A DNA stretch of 9,082 nt from Gallionella sp. (GCA_004298605.1 SCPW01000313.1:1-9082), one strand, 5' to 3'; shown: positions 1 to 7,272, counted from the first letter of the stretch. Numbers and translations: made by a program. The notes: generated by a model from the letters alone, not told the origin.

Positions 1-59
1 CCCTGAGTGCGGGTACAGCCGGCAATAATGGTCCGTATAGCATGGCGAGGGAGCCACAT
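1..59 (-). CDS. Possible start of a third gene in the minus-strand signalling operon (partial)
   Basis: An ATG at 59-57 opens a minus-strand frame that stays open for 19 codons to the window edge, reading MWLPRHAIRTIIAGCTRTQ. It lies 13 bases downstream of the HDOD gene stop, where a further operon member would be expected. An alternative ATG at 43-41 in another frame (MLYGPLLPAVPALR) is equally open, so neither start is secure. No strong ribosome binding site precedes either one. There is too little sequence to recognise a family, and an untranslated 3' region would look the same. Confidence 0.2.
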   Translation of the reverse strand, partial: MWLPRHAIRTIIAGCTRTQ

Positions 60-72
60 TTCCGGGCGAAGG

Positions 73-927
73 TCAGCCCAGCATCATGGCAACGTTGCGG
101 TACTCGCATTCAATTTGCGCAAAACAGGGTTTCAGTTGAAAAAAATTGATATTCAAGCGGGACATGGCGTGATCGGACAGCGGGGGGGCAGTGTGCGTAT
201 CTGCGCCTATTTCCAGGGCGTGGCACAGCACCTTTGAAACATGGATCAGGTCGGTCATGTGGGAAGTGGGAGCATCGTCGGGTGCAGGATGTTTTTCGAT
301 GGCATCGCAAATTACCTGGGGAAACTCCCACTTTCTGGCCAGATGCGCCCCTATCTTGGCATGATCCGTGCCGAGCACTGCCTGTTCTGCCTCGAAAAGG
401 CTGCAATCATGGGAGGCGCGGTAGTCCATCGCGATATGAAATTCGTCCGGCACAGCGGCGATCAAAGCCAGTTGGCCGATGCCGTGCAGCATGCCCGAAA
501 TAAATGCGACATCCGGATTGAGCCCGAGGTGTTTGTCCAGTACGCGTTTGGCCAATATCCTGGCGCAGATACCGACGCCCATGCTATGCCGCCAGAAGTT
601 TGCGTAGTCGAACAGCGTGTACTGGTGTTGCGGGAAGCTGTCCATTACGCCCACCATGCACGCCATATCGCGGATTTGCTTGAATCCGACGAGCATTACC
701 GCATCATGGACGGATGCGATGCCGCCATGCACGGAAAACCGGTGGGTGTTCGCCATTTTAAGTATGCTGGAAGACAGGCCGATATCGCTGCTGATCTGCT
801 GCACCAGCGAGTCGATGGCAATGTTGTCGTCGTCAACGCAACGGATAATTTCCATGACAGCCTTGGGCATCGTCGGCAACCGTTCGACATTCTGCAGGAT
901 GTCGTCTATCGACCTTGGCATGTTCAT
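73..927 (-). CDS. HDOD-domain signalling protein
   Basis: This 284-residue protein consists mainly of an HDOD (HD-related output) domain. HDOD domains are found in bacterial signal-transduction proteins and usually lack hydrolase activity. Family features visible are the opening VERLPTMPKAVMEII (14-28), the helical ISSDIGLSSSILKMAN segment (45-60), the histidine in FWRHSMGVG (111-119), the core LHGIG (147-151) and GTDHAKIGAHLARKWEFP (186-203). The expected HD pair at 148-149 reads HG, and the following lysine is Q152, so the metal-binding set is degenerate and a binding or scaffolding role is more likely than catalysis. No signal peptide or membrane segment is seen, so it should be cytoplasmic. 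I chose the ATG at 927 because homology starts there and it overlaps the upstream stop as ATGA, implying translational coupling. The frame is open further upstream, but that stretch is low-complexity and overlaps the preceding gene. The biological role is unknown. Confidence 0.85.
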   Translation of the reverse strand: MNMPRSIDDILQNVERLPTMPKAVMEIIRCVDDDNIAIDSLVQQISSDIGLSSSILKMANTHRFSVHGGIASVHDAVMLVGFKQIRDMACMVGVMDSFPQHQYTLFDYANFWRHSMGVGICARILAKRVLDKHLGLNPDVAFISGMLHGIGQLALIAAVPDEFHIAMDYRASHDCSLFEAEQAVLGTDHAKIGAHLARKWEFPQVICDAIEKHPAPDDAPTSHMTDLIHVSKVLCHALEIGADTHTAPPLSDHAMSRLNINFFQLKPCFAQIECEYRNVAMMLG

Positions 928-1247
928 AGAAGGGGTTCGAGCCGGTATTCGAGAATGAGGCGGTGCAGCGATTCCATGCTGGCAGTTTGATCCATGCCGC
1001 GGAACAGGGCATCTATACGTTCGGTGGTCTGGCCGCGCTCGATGGCCAGCTCCTCCTCGCTGCGGTGATCCTCCTCCAGCACAGAAACACAACTGATGTT
1101 GTGCCGCTGCAAACCGGCCAGCACCGGCGTACTGAGCTCGGCTCCGGCCATCAGCAAGGCATGCCCATGGGTATCATGCACCGGAGCGCCCAGCTTCATC
1201 CCTTGTTTTGCGAGGGCGAGCGGAACTAATTTTATGCGAAGTTTCAT
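924..1247 (-). CDS. Small protein resembling the N-terminal domain of HD-GYP phosphodiesterases
   Basis: This 107-residue protein begins MKLRIKLVPLALAKQGMKLG. Its first 60 residues follow the pattern of the domain that often precedes HD-GYP cyclic-di-GMP phosphodiesterase domains: a 'G-M-x-L-x-x-P-V-x-D-x-x-G-x-x-L-L' stretch (16-32), then 'AGAELSTPVLAGLQRHNISCVSV' (34-56) with a GIE-like turn. The remaining half is charged and probably helical (HRSEEELAIERGQTTERIDALF). No HD-GYP domain follows. Instead the stop overlaps the start of an HDOD gene by 4 bp, so the pair may act as separate subunits of what is elsewhere one polypeptide. The ATG at 1247 is preceded by a weak GGGGTG (1256-1251). 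The frame continues upstream to 1781, but that part runs antisense to aroA and is not believable. The domain call is from remembered sequence patterns only. Confidence 0.75.
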   Translation of the reverse strand: MKLRIKLVPLALAKQGMKLGAPVHDTHGHALLMAGAELSTPVLAGLQRHNISCVSVLEEDHRSEEELAIERGQTTERIDALFRGMDQTASMESLHRLILEYRLEPLL

Positions 1248-1271
1248 ATACACCCCGAGATTACAGGCGAG

Positions 1272-1277
1272 AATATA
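1272..1277 (-). promoter_or_regulatory. Candidate -10 element for the minus-strand operon
   Basis: Read on the minus strand this is TATATT, five of six matches to TATAAT, and it lies 24 bases upstream of the ATG at 1247. No good -35 hexamer is present at 16-18 bases further upstream, so the call is weak and an activator-dependent or different-sigma promoter is possible. Confidence 0.25.
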
Positions 1278-1346
1278 GCGGGGCAAGTCTACTAGCAGGC
1301 TGAGGGCTAAGCAACGTGTATTCTTCAATGTTGGCACAGATGGACA

Positions 1347-1359
1347 GCGGGTATCCCGC
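1347..1359. other. Small inverted repeat in the divergent intergenic region
   Basis: GCGGG (1347-1351) and CCCGC (1355-1359) form a 5-bp stem around TAT. A wider pair, GTTGGC (1330-1335) and GCCAAC (1358-1363), overlaps the same right arm, so the two pairings exclude each other. The site lies in the 217-bp gap between the divergent operons (1248-1464), which otherwise shows only candidate promoter hexamers. It could be an operator or chance structure. There is no U-tract, so it is not a terminator. Confidence 0.25.
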
Positions 1360-1386
1360 CAACCCCGGATTGGAGTCAAACTGTTT

Positions 1387-1412
1387 TTGACGTGGCCCTG
1401 CTGCGGTATGAT
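1387..1412 (+). promoter_or_regulatory. Candidate aroA-cmk promoter
   Basis: TTGACG (1387-1392, five of six to the -35 consensus) and TATGAT (1407-1412, five of six to -10) both look good, but the spacer is only 14 bases, short of the usual 16-18. The TATGAT may work with a poorer -35 in the T-run at 1384-1390. Its position, about 50 bases before the aroA ATG, is right for the main promoter of the plus-strand block. Confidence 0.35.
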
Positions 1413-1464
1413 GCCGCCCTCAAATTTTTTGGCGCAGCCTGTTCCAAGGCTATCTGGATTACTC

Positions 1465-3456
1465 ATGATATCTGCAAATTTTATTGACATTCCTCCTCTG
1501 CTCGGCGCGCGCGGCACGATCACGCTGCCCGGCTCAAAAAGTATTTCCAACCGCATATTGCTGCTGTCGGCTCTGGCAAAAGGTGCAACCGAGATACGCG
1601 ATGTGTTGCTGTCGGACGATACCGAACGCATGTTGGCCGGGTTGCGCGCGCTGGGTGTTGGTGTGGAACAACTGGAGCCGCACGTATTTCGCGTACAGGG
1701 CTGCTGCGGGAATTTTGGCGAAACTCGCTGCGCTCGTTTTCCGGTCAAGCAGGCGGAATTGTTTTTGGGCAATGCCGGCACCGCATTTCGCCCGCTGACA
1801 GCCGCGCTGGCTTTGTCCGGCGGGCATTACCGGTTGTCCGGCGTGGCGCGCATGCACGAGCGGCCGATCGGCGATCTGGTAGATGCGCTGTGCGAGCTCG
1901 GCGCAAATATTGATTACCTGGGTAATGAAGGTTTTCCGCCGTTGGAAATTTTCCCCGCAACGTTGAGCGGCGCGGGGCGTGTCAGTGTGCGCGGCGATGT
2001 GTCCAGCCAGTTTCTCACCGCGTTGCTGATGGCCTTGCCGCTGCTGGATCGCGAGGTGACGGTGGAGGTGGCAGGCGAGCTGATTTCCAAGCCATACATC
2101 GAGATCACATTGGCGATGATGGCGCGCTTTGGTGTGAGCGTGTCACGCGATGGCTGGCGCAGTTTCACGGTTTCGGCGGGCAGTTGTTACATGTCGCCCG
2201 GCGTGATTTATGTGGAAGGCGATGCGTCGTCAGCCTCTTATTTTCTCGCGGCGGGCGCAATCGGCGGCGGGCCGGTGCGCATCGAAGGCGTGGGCGGTGA
2301 CAGCATTCAGGGGGATGTGCGCTTTGCCGATGCGCTGGCGATGATGGGGGCGCGCATCACGGTGGGGCCGAACTGGATGGAGGCCGGTGCGCCGGAGAGC
2401 GGCAGGCTCAAGGCCATCGACCTCGACTGCAACCATATCCCCGATGCCGCGATGACGCTGGCCGTCGCGGCATTGTTTGCCGAGGGAACGACCACGCTGC
2501 GCAACATCGCCAGTTGGCGCGTCAAGGAAACCGACCGCATCGCGGCGATGGCGGCGGAGTTGCGCAAGGTGGGGGCGACGGTGGAGGATGGGGCGGATTA
2601 CATCCGCATCACGCCGCCCGCGCAAACCAGGCACGCGGCGATTGATACCTACGACGATCACCGCATGGCGATGTGCTTTTCGCTCGCCGCGTTCGGCCCC
2701 GAAGGGATGCGCATCAACGATCCGGGTTGTGTGGCCAAAACTTTCCCGGATTATTTTGCGCGCTTTCGCGAGGTGGTGCGGGCCGTGCCGGTCATCGCGA
2801 TCGACGGGCCTTCGGCTTCGGGTAAAGGCACGGTGGCGCAGCGCGTCGCCGCCAAGCTGGGCTACCACTATCTCGACAGCGGCGCGCTGTACCGCTTGCT
2901 GGCCGTGGCGGCTCAACACGGTGGCATCATGCTTGCCGACGAAGCGGGCTTGGCCGCATTGGCCGGACGCATGGAAATCAGTTTCGAGGGCGAGCAAATC
3001 TGGCTGGATGGCGCATTGGTCGGCGATGAGTTGCGCGGCGAACAATGTGCGGCAGCGGCTTCCAAAGTGGCGGCTTTGCCCGGGGTGCGCGCCGCGTTAT
3101 TGGGCAAGCAACATGCCTTCCGCAGAGCTCCCGGTTTGGTGGCAGACGGGCGCGATATGGCCTCGGTGGTGTTTCCGGACGCGGACTTGAAAATATTTTT
3201 GACCGCCAGCGCCGAGGCGCGCGCGGAACGCCGTTATAAGCAGTTGAAAGAAAAAGGGATGGATGCTAATATCGCCGCCCTTTTGCAGGATATACGGGCG
3301 CGCGACGGGCGGGATACCGGGCGTAGCGTGGCTCCGCTGCAACAGGCGCCGGGCGCGAGCCTGCTGGATACCACGGCTCTGGATATCGGGCAGGCGGTAC
3401 AGGAAGTGCTGGCGCGCTACCCGGCGAAAGACTCAAAAAACACAGGCCCCGTTTGA
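1465..3456 (+). CDS. aroA-cmk: Bifunctional 3-phosphoshikimate 1-carboxyvinyltransferase / cytidylate kinase fusion
   Basis: A single 663-residue frame joins two enzymes. Residues 1 to about 438 are EPSP synthase, the sixth shikimate-pathway step (shikimate-3-phosphate plus PEP to EPSP). Seen are [10 protein letters not shown] (21-30, active-site K25, S26, R30), the signature [10 protein letters not shown] (101-110), the catalytic aspartate in IPDAAMT (D327) and VKETDRI (353-359). Residues 441-663 are CMP kinase, which phosphorylates CMP and dCMP. It has the P-loop GPSASGKGT (448-456), DGRD (561-564), RYKQLKEKG, and an arginine-rich [13 protein letters not shown] end. Both halves are near the length of the separate E. 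coli proteins (427 and 227 residues) and look intact. Such fusions are already known in betaproteobacteria. I took the ATG at 1465 because it begins the conserved N-terminus. An earlier in-frame TTG at 1387 would add 26 non-conserved residues and sits on the promoter. A good Shine-Dalgarno and GTG lie at the junction. Confidence 0.96.
   Translation: MISANFIDIPPLLGARGTITLPGSKSISNRILLLSALAKGATEIRDVLLSDDTERMLAGLRALGVGVEQLEPHVFRVQGCCGNFGETRCARFPVKQAELFLGNAGTAFRPLTAALALSGGHYRLSGVARMHERPIGDLVDALCELGANIDYLGNEGFPPLEIFPATLSGAGRVSVRGDVSSQFLTALLMALPLLDREVTVEVAGELISKPYIEITLAMMARFGVSVSRDGWRSFTVSAGSCYMSPGVIYVEGDASSASYFLAAGAIGGGPVRIEGVGGDSIQGDVRFADALAMMGARITVGPNWMEAGAPESGRLKAIDLDCNHIPDAAMTLAVAALFAEGTTTLRNIASWRVKETDRIAAMAAELRKVGATVEDGADYIRITPPAQTRHAAIDTYDDHRMAMCFSLAAFGPEGMRINDPGCVAKTFPDYFARFREVVRAVPVIAIDGPSASGKGTVAQRVAAKLGYHYLDSGALYRLLAVAAQHGGIMLADEAGLAALAGRMEISFEGEQIWLDGALVGDELRGEQCAAAASKVAALPGVRAALLGKQHAFRRAPGLVADGRDMASVVFPDADLKIFLTASAEARAERRYKQLKEKGMDANIAALLQDIRARDGRDTGRSVAPLQQAPGASLLDTTALDIGQAVQEVLARYPAKDSKNTGPV
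2770..2787 (+). promoter_or_regulatory. Possible internal ribosome binding site and GTG start for free Cmk
   Basis: GAGGTGGT (2770-2777) is a strong anti-16S match, and seven bases later comes an in-frame GTG at 2785 (codon 441). Initiation there would give a 223-residue protein starting [16 protein letters not shown], exactly where a stand-alone CMP kinase begins. The same bases also encode EVVRAV of the linker, so the match may be a relic of formerly separate, overlapping genes or chance. Use of this start is inferred. Confidence 0.4.
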
Positions 3457-3481
3457 CTCTCCGTCAGATGGGAACTTTAAC
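3453..3481 (+). promoter_or_regulatory. Candidate rpsA promoter
   Basis: TTGACT (3453-3458, five of six to consensus) is followed after exactly 17 bases by TTTAAC (3476-3481, four of six). The -35 overlaps the stop codon of aroA-cmk. Predicted transcription would start near 3488, giving a leader of about 40 bases before the rpsA ATG at 3528. A separate promoter for the abundant S1 protein between cmk and rpsA is also known in E. coli. The site is inferred from sequence only. Confidence 0.5.
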
Positions 3482-3488
3482 TAACCCT

Positions 3489-3516
3489 CTGCGCCATTTT
3501 GGGCAGAATTTTTCTT
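3489..3516 (+). promoter_or_regulatory. Hairpin with U-tract in the rpsA leader
   Basis: CTGC-G-CC (3489-3495) pairs with GGGCAG (3501-3506) around an ATTTT loop, giving six pairs with one bulged G. AATTTTTCTT (3507-3516) follows at once. The shape resembles a weak intrinsic terminator or attenuator placed just before the rpsA ribosome binding region. It could stop read-through from aroA-cmk, or form part of the leader through which S1 represses its own translation, as known for E. coli rpsA. With so short a stem, termination would be partial at most. Confidence 0.4.
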
Positions 3517-3527
3517 AGGTATATTCG

Positions 3528-5243
3528 ATGAACGCAACCGCAGCCGCTGTACTGAACCCCGATAGTTTTGCCGCGATGTTTGAAGAAAGTTTGACGCGCA
3601 AGGAAATGCGCGCCGGCGAACTGATTACCGCACAAGTCGTGCGCGTCGACCACAACGTAGTGGTGGTGAATGCCGGACTGAAGTCCGAAAGTTTGATTGC
3701 GATTGAGGAATTCCTCAATGCGAAAGGCGAACTGGAAGTCAAAGCGGGCGATTTTGTCACCGTCGCGATCGAGTCGCTGGAAAACGGCTACGGCGAAACC
3801 AAGCTGTCGCGCGAAAAAGCCAAGCGTCTGGCGGCGTGGCACGATCTGGAAGTCGCCATGGAAGAAGGCAAAGTTGTGGAAGGTTTTGTCAGCGGCAAGG
3901 TCAAGGGCGGCCTGACCGCGATGGTCAACGGCATCCGCGCCTTTTTGCCCGGCTCGCTGGTGGATATCCGTCCGGTCAAGGACACCACGCCTTACGAAAA
4001 CAAGACGATGGAGCTGAAGGTCATCAAGCTGGACCGCAAGCGCAACAACGTGGTGGTTTCCCGCCGCGCCGTGCTGGAAGCGACCATGGGCGCCGACCGT
4101 GAAGCGATCATGGAAAACCTCAAGGAAGGCGCGATCGTCAAGGGCGTGGTCAAGAATATCACCGACTACGGTGCGTTCGTTGATCTGGGCGGCATTGACG
4201 GCCTGTTGCACATCACCGATCTGGCATGGCGTCGCGTGAAGCATCCTTCCGAAGTATTGACTGTCGGCGACGAAGTCGAAGCCAAGATTCTCAAATTCGA
4301 CCAGGAGAAAAACCGTGTTTCGCTCGGCATCAAGCAGATGGGCGATGACCCTTGGAACGGTTTGGCTCGCCGCTACCCGCAAGGCACACGTTTGTTCGGC
4401 AAGGTGACCAACCTGACCGACTACGGCTCGTTCGTGGAAATCGAGCAGGGTATCGAAGGCTTGGTGCATGTCTCCGAAATGGATTGGACCAACAAGAATG
4501 TCCATCCTTCCAAGGTTGTGCAACTGGGCGATGAAGTCGAAGTGATGATCTTGGAAATTGACGAACAGCGCCGCCGTATCTCGCTGGGCATGAAGCAATG
4601 CCAACCCAATCCCTGGGACGATTTTGAAGCCAACCACAAGAAGGGCGACAAGGTTAAGGGGCAAATCAAGTCCATCACCGACTTTGGCGTGTTTATCGGC
4701 CTGGACGGCGGTATTGACGGCCTGGTGCATTTGTCTGACCTGTCCTGGAGCCAGCCCGGCGAAGAAGCGGTGCGCGGCTACAAGAAGGGCGACGAAGTCG
4801 AGGCAGTGGTACTGGCGATTGACGTGGAACGCGAACGCATCTCCCTCGGCATCAAGCAGATGGAAGGCGACCCGTTCGGCGGCTTTGTTTCCGGAAATGA
4901 AAAGGGTGCGGTGGTTACCGGTATCGTGAAGTCCCTGGATGCCAAGGGCGCGACGATCATATTGGAGGGCGACGTGGAAGCCTATCTGAAGGCGTCCGAA
5001 GTGTCTGCCGACCGCGTTGAGGATATCCGTAATCACCTCAAGGAAGGCGACAGCGTTACCGCCGCCATCATCAATGTGGACCGCAAAAACCGTGGTATCA
5101 ACCTGTCGATCAAGGCTCTCAACAAAGCGGAAGAATCCGCCGCAATGCAGAAACTTTCCGCCGAAAGCAGCGTGAATGCCGGCACCACCAACCTGGGCGC
5201 GTTGCTGAAGGCCAAGATGAGCGGCAGCAAGGCTGAAGCCTGA
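3528..5243 (+). CDS. rpsA: 30S ribosomal protein S1
   Basis: This 571-residue protein has six S1 (OB-fold) RNA-binding repeats, at about 30-97, 115-181, 202-270, 287-357, 373-444 and 460-530. S1 binds mRNA on the 30S platform and helps initiation on structured or weakly Shine-Dalgarno-led messages. Typical blocks are [14 protein letters not shown] (18-31), [17 protein letters not shown] (134-150), [22 protein letters not shown] (210-231), [30 protein letters not shown] (295-324) and [23 protein letters not shown] (382-404). It is about 14 residues longer than E. coli S1, mostly from a longer N-terminus and a low-complexity tail, both common in betaproteobacteria. The ATG at 3528 follows a modest AGGT (3517-3520) at 7-base spacing. 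It has its own candidate promoter and leader hairpin, and ihfB follows after 15 bases. Confidence 0.98.
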   Translation: MNATAAAVLNPDSFAAMFEESLTRKEMRAGELITAQVVRVDHNVVVVNAGLKSESLIAIEEFLNAKGELEVKAGDFVTVAIESLENGYGETKLSREKAKRLAAWHDLEVAMEEGKVVEGFVSGKVKGGLTAMVNGIRAFLPGSLVDIRPVKDTTPYENKTMELKVIKLDRKRNNVVVSRRAVLEATMGADREAIMENLKEGAIVKGVVKNITDYGAFVDLGGIDGLLHITDLAWRRVKHPSEVLTVGDEVEAKILKFDQEKNRVSLGIKQMGDDPWNGLARRYPQGTRLFGKVTNLTDYGSFVEIEQGIEGLVHVSEMDWTNKNVHPSKVVQLGDEVEVMILEIDEQRRRISLGMKQCQPNPWDDFEANHKKGDKVKGQIKSITDFGVFIGLDGGIDGLVHLSDLSWSQPGEEAVRGYKKGDEVEAVVLAIDVERERISLGIKQMEGDPFGGFVSGNEKGAVVTGIVKSLDAKGATIILEGDVEAYLKASEVSADRVEDIRNHLKEGDSVTAAIINVDRKNRGINLSIKALNKAEESAAMQKLSAESSVNAGTTNLGALLKAKMSGSKAEA

Positions 5244-5258
5244 ATTTGAGAGAATTGT

Positions 5259-5546
5259 ATGACTCGTTCTGATTTGATCGCCAGGCTCGCCGAGCTGCAT
5301 CCGCAACTGCTGGCCAAGGATGCCGAATTTGCCGTCAAGGTGATTCTGGATACATTGTCTTCCACGTTGTCGCGTGGGGGGCGTATCGAGATTCGCGGTT
5401 TCGGCAGCTTCGGTTTGAATTACCGGCCGCCGCGCCAGGGGCGCAATCCCAAGACCGGCGACAAAGTGAAGGTGCCGGCCAAGTATGTGCCGCACTTCAA
5501 GGCGGGCAAGGAGCTCAGAGAGCGGGTCTGCAGCCAGGATTCGTGA
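5259..5546 (+). CDS. ihfB: Integration host factor subunit beta
   Basis: This 95-residue protein is the beta subunit of IHF, the heterodimeric DNA-bending protein that acts in nucleoid structure, transcription, replication and recombination. It is normal length for the family. The start [17 protein letters not shown] is typical for the beta chain. The HU/IHF signature [30 protein letters not shown] spans 41-70, including the beta-arm proline (P64) that intercalates into [17 protein letters not shown] (77-90) closes the fold. GAGAGA (5248-5253) is a reasonable ribosome binding site, five bases before the ATG. The 15-base gap from rpsA suggests cotranscription, an order conserved in E. coli and many proteobacteria. 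The last few residues (CSQDS) are not conserved. A terminator about 170 bases downstream may end the rpsA-ihfB message. Confidence 0.97.
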   Translation: MTRSDLIARLAELHPQLLAKDAEFAVKVILDTLSSTLSRGGRIEIRGFGSFGLNYRPPRQGRNPKTGDKVKVPAKYVPHFKAGKELRERVCSQDS

Positions 5547-5576
5547 TACCGGATTAGCCCTCACATCAATCCTCTG

Positions 5577-5600
5577 GGTGAAACAACAGGTGAAACAACT
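5577..5600. repeat. Two-copy 12-bp tandem repeat
   Basis: GGTGAAACAAC occurs at 5577-5587 and again at 5589-5599, each followed by one base (A, then T), giving two adjacent 12-bp units. It lies in the 239-bp non-coding stretch between ihfB and lapA (5547-5785). With only two copies this is probably slippage duplication, although closely spaced direct repeats can also be a protein-binding site. Confidence 0.6.
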
Positions 5601-5610
5601 AGCCATCTGA

Positions 5611-5636
5611 CTTGGCTGCCAAAGACCGCAGCCAAG
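5611..5636 (+). other. Perfect 9-bp hairpin with an alternative downstream partner
   Basis: CTTGGCTGC (5611-5619) pairs perfectly with GCAGCCAAG (5628-5636) around an 8-base loop. No U-tract follows, so this is not a standard terminator. The sequence AGCCAAG recurs at 5681-5687, so the left arm could pair with either copy but not both. Between the copies lie a small CCCG/CGGG hairpin (5648-5658) and two GCGAAGC motifs (5664-5670, 5677-5683). The stretch could be a 3'-UTR structure of the ihfB message, a small RNA or a leader element. Its function is not known. Confidence 0.45.
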
Positions 5637-5714
5637 CCGCTGGTTATCCCGCAAGCGGGGAGAGCGAAGCGAGGGGGCGAAGCCAAGCAAACGAGAAAGG
5701 CAATCTTCAATTTT

Positions 5715-5748
5715 TGGCGGCATATCGCAAGGTATGGCCGCCATTTTT
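5715..5748 (+). terminator. Rho-independent terminator after rpsA-ihfB
   Basis: TGGCGGCATA (5715-5724) pairs with TATGGCCGCCA (5733-5743), ten pairs with one bulged G, around an 8-base loop. TTTTT (5744-5748) follows directly. The left arm is preceded by a T-run but not by an A-run long enough for efficient termination on the minus strand. It ends the rpsA-ihfB message or attenuates read-through into lapA, whose start lies 38 bases downstream. Confidence 0.7.
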
Positions 5749-5785
5749 CATGCTATCGTTACGGCGGTTTTTTCGGGTCAATGCC

Positions 5786-6061
5786 ATGCGTTATCTTAAT
5801 TGGGTCTTGCGTGCGCTGCTGTTCATCGTGCTGCTCGGGTTCGCGGCAAAAAACGATCAGACGGTCACGTTGCGCTATTTTTTCGGCTATGAGTGGCAAT
5901 CTTCGCTGGTGATTGTGCTGCTGATATTTTTTGCCGCCGGCGCGGCGGTCGGTGTGCTGGCGATGCTCGGCAATGTGCTGCGGCAACGCCGTGAAATCGC
6001 GCGTTTGAAACGCGATATCCGGGTCAAGGGCAAACTTGCCGGTATTGACGAAGTGCAGTAA
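5786..6061 (+). CDS. lapA: LapA-type inner membrane protein (DUF1049)
   Basis: This is a 91-residue membrane protein with two hydrophobic segments (about 6-20 and 37-59) separated by the conserved NDQTVTLRYFFGYEW loop (24-38). A basic cytoplasmic tail rich in heptad-like charges follows (RQRREIARLKRDIRVKGK). This is the LapA layout. In E. coli, LapA is encoded beside LapB and works with it in the control of lipopolysaccharide synthesis. I chose the ATG at 5786 (MRYLNWVLRALL) because it matches the family start and lies beyond the terminator. An in-frame ATG at 5750 would give 103 residues but falls two bases after the terminator T-tract, and the frame stays open back to 5612 over non-coding repeats. 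The ribosome binding site is poor (GGGT at 5775-5778). lapB follows after 35 bases. Confidence 0.9.
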   Translation: MRYLNWVLRALLFIVLLGFAAKNDQTVTLRYFFGYEWQSSLVIVLLIFFAAGAAVGVLAMLGNVLRQRREIARLKRDIRVKGKLAGIDEVQ

Positions 6062-6096
6062 ATACCCGTCCAACCTTCCCGGTAGATTTTTAAGTT

Positions 6097-7272
6097 ATGG
6101 AATTTGAACCCTGGATGCTGCTGATCTTCCCGTTATTTTTCGGAATGGGCTGGCTGGCCGCACGCATCGACATTAAAGAATTGCTTTCGGAATCGAACGC
6201 GTTGCCGCAATCGTATTTCCAGGGGCTGAACTTCCTGCTCAACGAACAACAGGACAAAGCCATCGAAGCCTTCATCGAGGTGGTCAAGGTCGACCCGCAA
6301 ACCATCGAGCTGCACTTCGCGCTGGGCAGCCTGTTCCGGCGGCGCGGCGAAGTGGATCGCGCCTTGCGCATGCACCACAACCTGGTGGACAGAGCAGATC
6401 TGGATAATAACAAGCGCCAGCAGGCCATTTTCGAATTGGCGCAGGATTATTTGAAGGCCGGAATCCTGGATCGCGCCGAAAGCCTGTTCGGCGAGCTGGA
6501 AAATACGCCATATAGCAAACCGGCCCTGGAGTTTTTGCTGGAGCTGTTCCAGAAGGAGCATGACTGGCTCAAGGCTATCGGGGTCGCGCAGCGCCTCGCG
6601 GTAATATCCGGGCAGTCCTACAGCAAACAGGCCGCCTTTTTCTATTGCGAACTGGCGAACGAGGAAATTGCGCGGGACGACCCGACCGCGGCGCGCGGGC
6701 ATCTGCAACAGGCATTGGCGGCCTGCCCGGGCGCGGTGCGCGCCACCATGATGCTGGGCGATATGGCGACCGGCGAGGGGAAACTTGAGGAAGCCATCAA
6801 TATCTGGAAAACCATCGAGGCGCAGGATGCGCAATATTTGCCGCTGGTCGCGGGGCGTCTGCTGGATGCCTACCGCAATCTGGACCGCGAGGTGGAAGGG
6901 ATCGTTTTGTTGCGCGGATACTTGGGCAAATACCACTCGCTGGACTTGATGGACGTGGTGTTCGATGGTGTGTTGAAAAATGAAGGTTCGGCTGCCGCCT
7001 ATTTGCTGGTGCGCGACGAACTGCAGCGCAACCCGACCTTGCTGGGTCTGGATAAATTGCTCGAAGCGCGCCTGCTGGAAGTGCCGATGGAAAGGCGCGC
7101 CGATGTCGAGCTGGTGAAGAATCTGGTACACAAACGCACGCGCAATCTGGCCACCTATCACTGCGCCCATTGCGGCTTCAAGGCGCGCCAATTCTACTGG
7201 CATTGCCCGGCCTGCCAGGCTTGGGACAGCTATTCGCCGCGCCGTAACGAAGAAACAGGAACACCCATATGA
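6097..7272 (+). CDS. lapB: LPS assembly protein B, TPR and rubredoxin-like zinc domain
   Basis: This 391-residue protein matches LapB (YciM) in full length (E. coli 389). Residues 1-22 form an N-terminal membrane anchor ([17 protein letters not shown]). A cytoplasmic tetratricopeptide superhelix runs from about 36 to 340, well marked in [20 protein letters not shown] (40-59) and [20 protein letters not shown]-terminal rubredoxin-like metal site follows, with CAHC (356-359) and CPAC (370-373). In E. coli LapB is an essential adaptor that recruits LpxC to FtsH for degradation and so limits lipid A synthesis, and PbgA/YejM antagonises it. Conservation of all four cysteines suggests the same role, by inference. 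Its stop overlaps the pyrF start as ATGA, so pyrF is probably translationally coupled. No clear Shine-Dalgarno is seen before the ATG at 6097. Confidence 0.95.
   Translation: MEFEPWMLLIFPLFFGMGWLAARIDIKELLSESNALPQSYFQGLNFLLNEQQDKAIEAFIEVVKVDPQTIELHFALGSLFRRRGEVDRALRMHHNLVDRADLDNNKRQQAIFELAQDYLKAGILDRAESLFGELENTPYSKPALEFLLELFQKEHDWLKAIGVAQRLAVISGQSYSKQAAFFYCELANEEIARDDPTAARGHLQQALAACPGAVRATMMLGDMATGEGKLEEAINIWKTIEAQDAQYLPLVAGRLLDAYRNLDREVEGIVLLRGYLGKYHSLDLMDVVFDGVLKNEGSAAAYLLVRDELQRNPTLLGLDKLLEARLLEVPMERRADVELVKNLVHKRTRNLATYHCAHCGFKARQFYWHCPACQAWDSYSPRRNEETGTPI

Noticed and set aside
241..990. A 249-codon plus-strand open frame over the HDOD gene.
   Set aside because: The minus-strand frame carries a clear HDOD domain and an ATGA coupling. 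The plus-strand translation has no recognisable features.
1387..1464. An upstream TTG start for aroA adding 26 residues.
   Set aside because: The extra residues are not typical of AroA and coincide with candidate promoter hexamers. The ATG at 1465 begins the conserved domain.
1759..1797. A Met-to-Phe change in the EPSP synthase signature (TAFRP where E. coli has TAMRP), considered as a glyphosate-insensitive variant.
   Set aside because: The residues tied to sensitivity, the glycine and threonine of NAGTA and the proline of RP, are all present, and Phe here is, from memory, common in betaproteobacteria.
2230..3045. A long minus-strand open frame inside aroA-cmk.
   Set aside because: It is antisense to conserved AroA and Cmk motifs, is rich in Arg, His and Ala, and is a product of GC-rich codon bias.
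3477..5744. A 755-codon open frame on the minus strand.
   Set aside because: It lies antisense to rpsA and ihfB, which are unmistakable. Its translation is repetitive and matches no family pattern; it arises from the strong codon bias of rpsA.
5612..5785. A 58-residue N-terminal extension of LapA.
   Set aside because: The extension covers hairpins and a terminator, is not hydrophobic, and resembles nothing at LapA N-termini. The ATG at 5786 gives the family start.
6133..7203. A 356-codon minus-strand open frame opposite lapB.
   Set aside because: lapB is full length with all its motifs. The antisense frame is low-complexity and has no recognisable domain or ribosome binding site.
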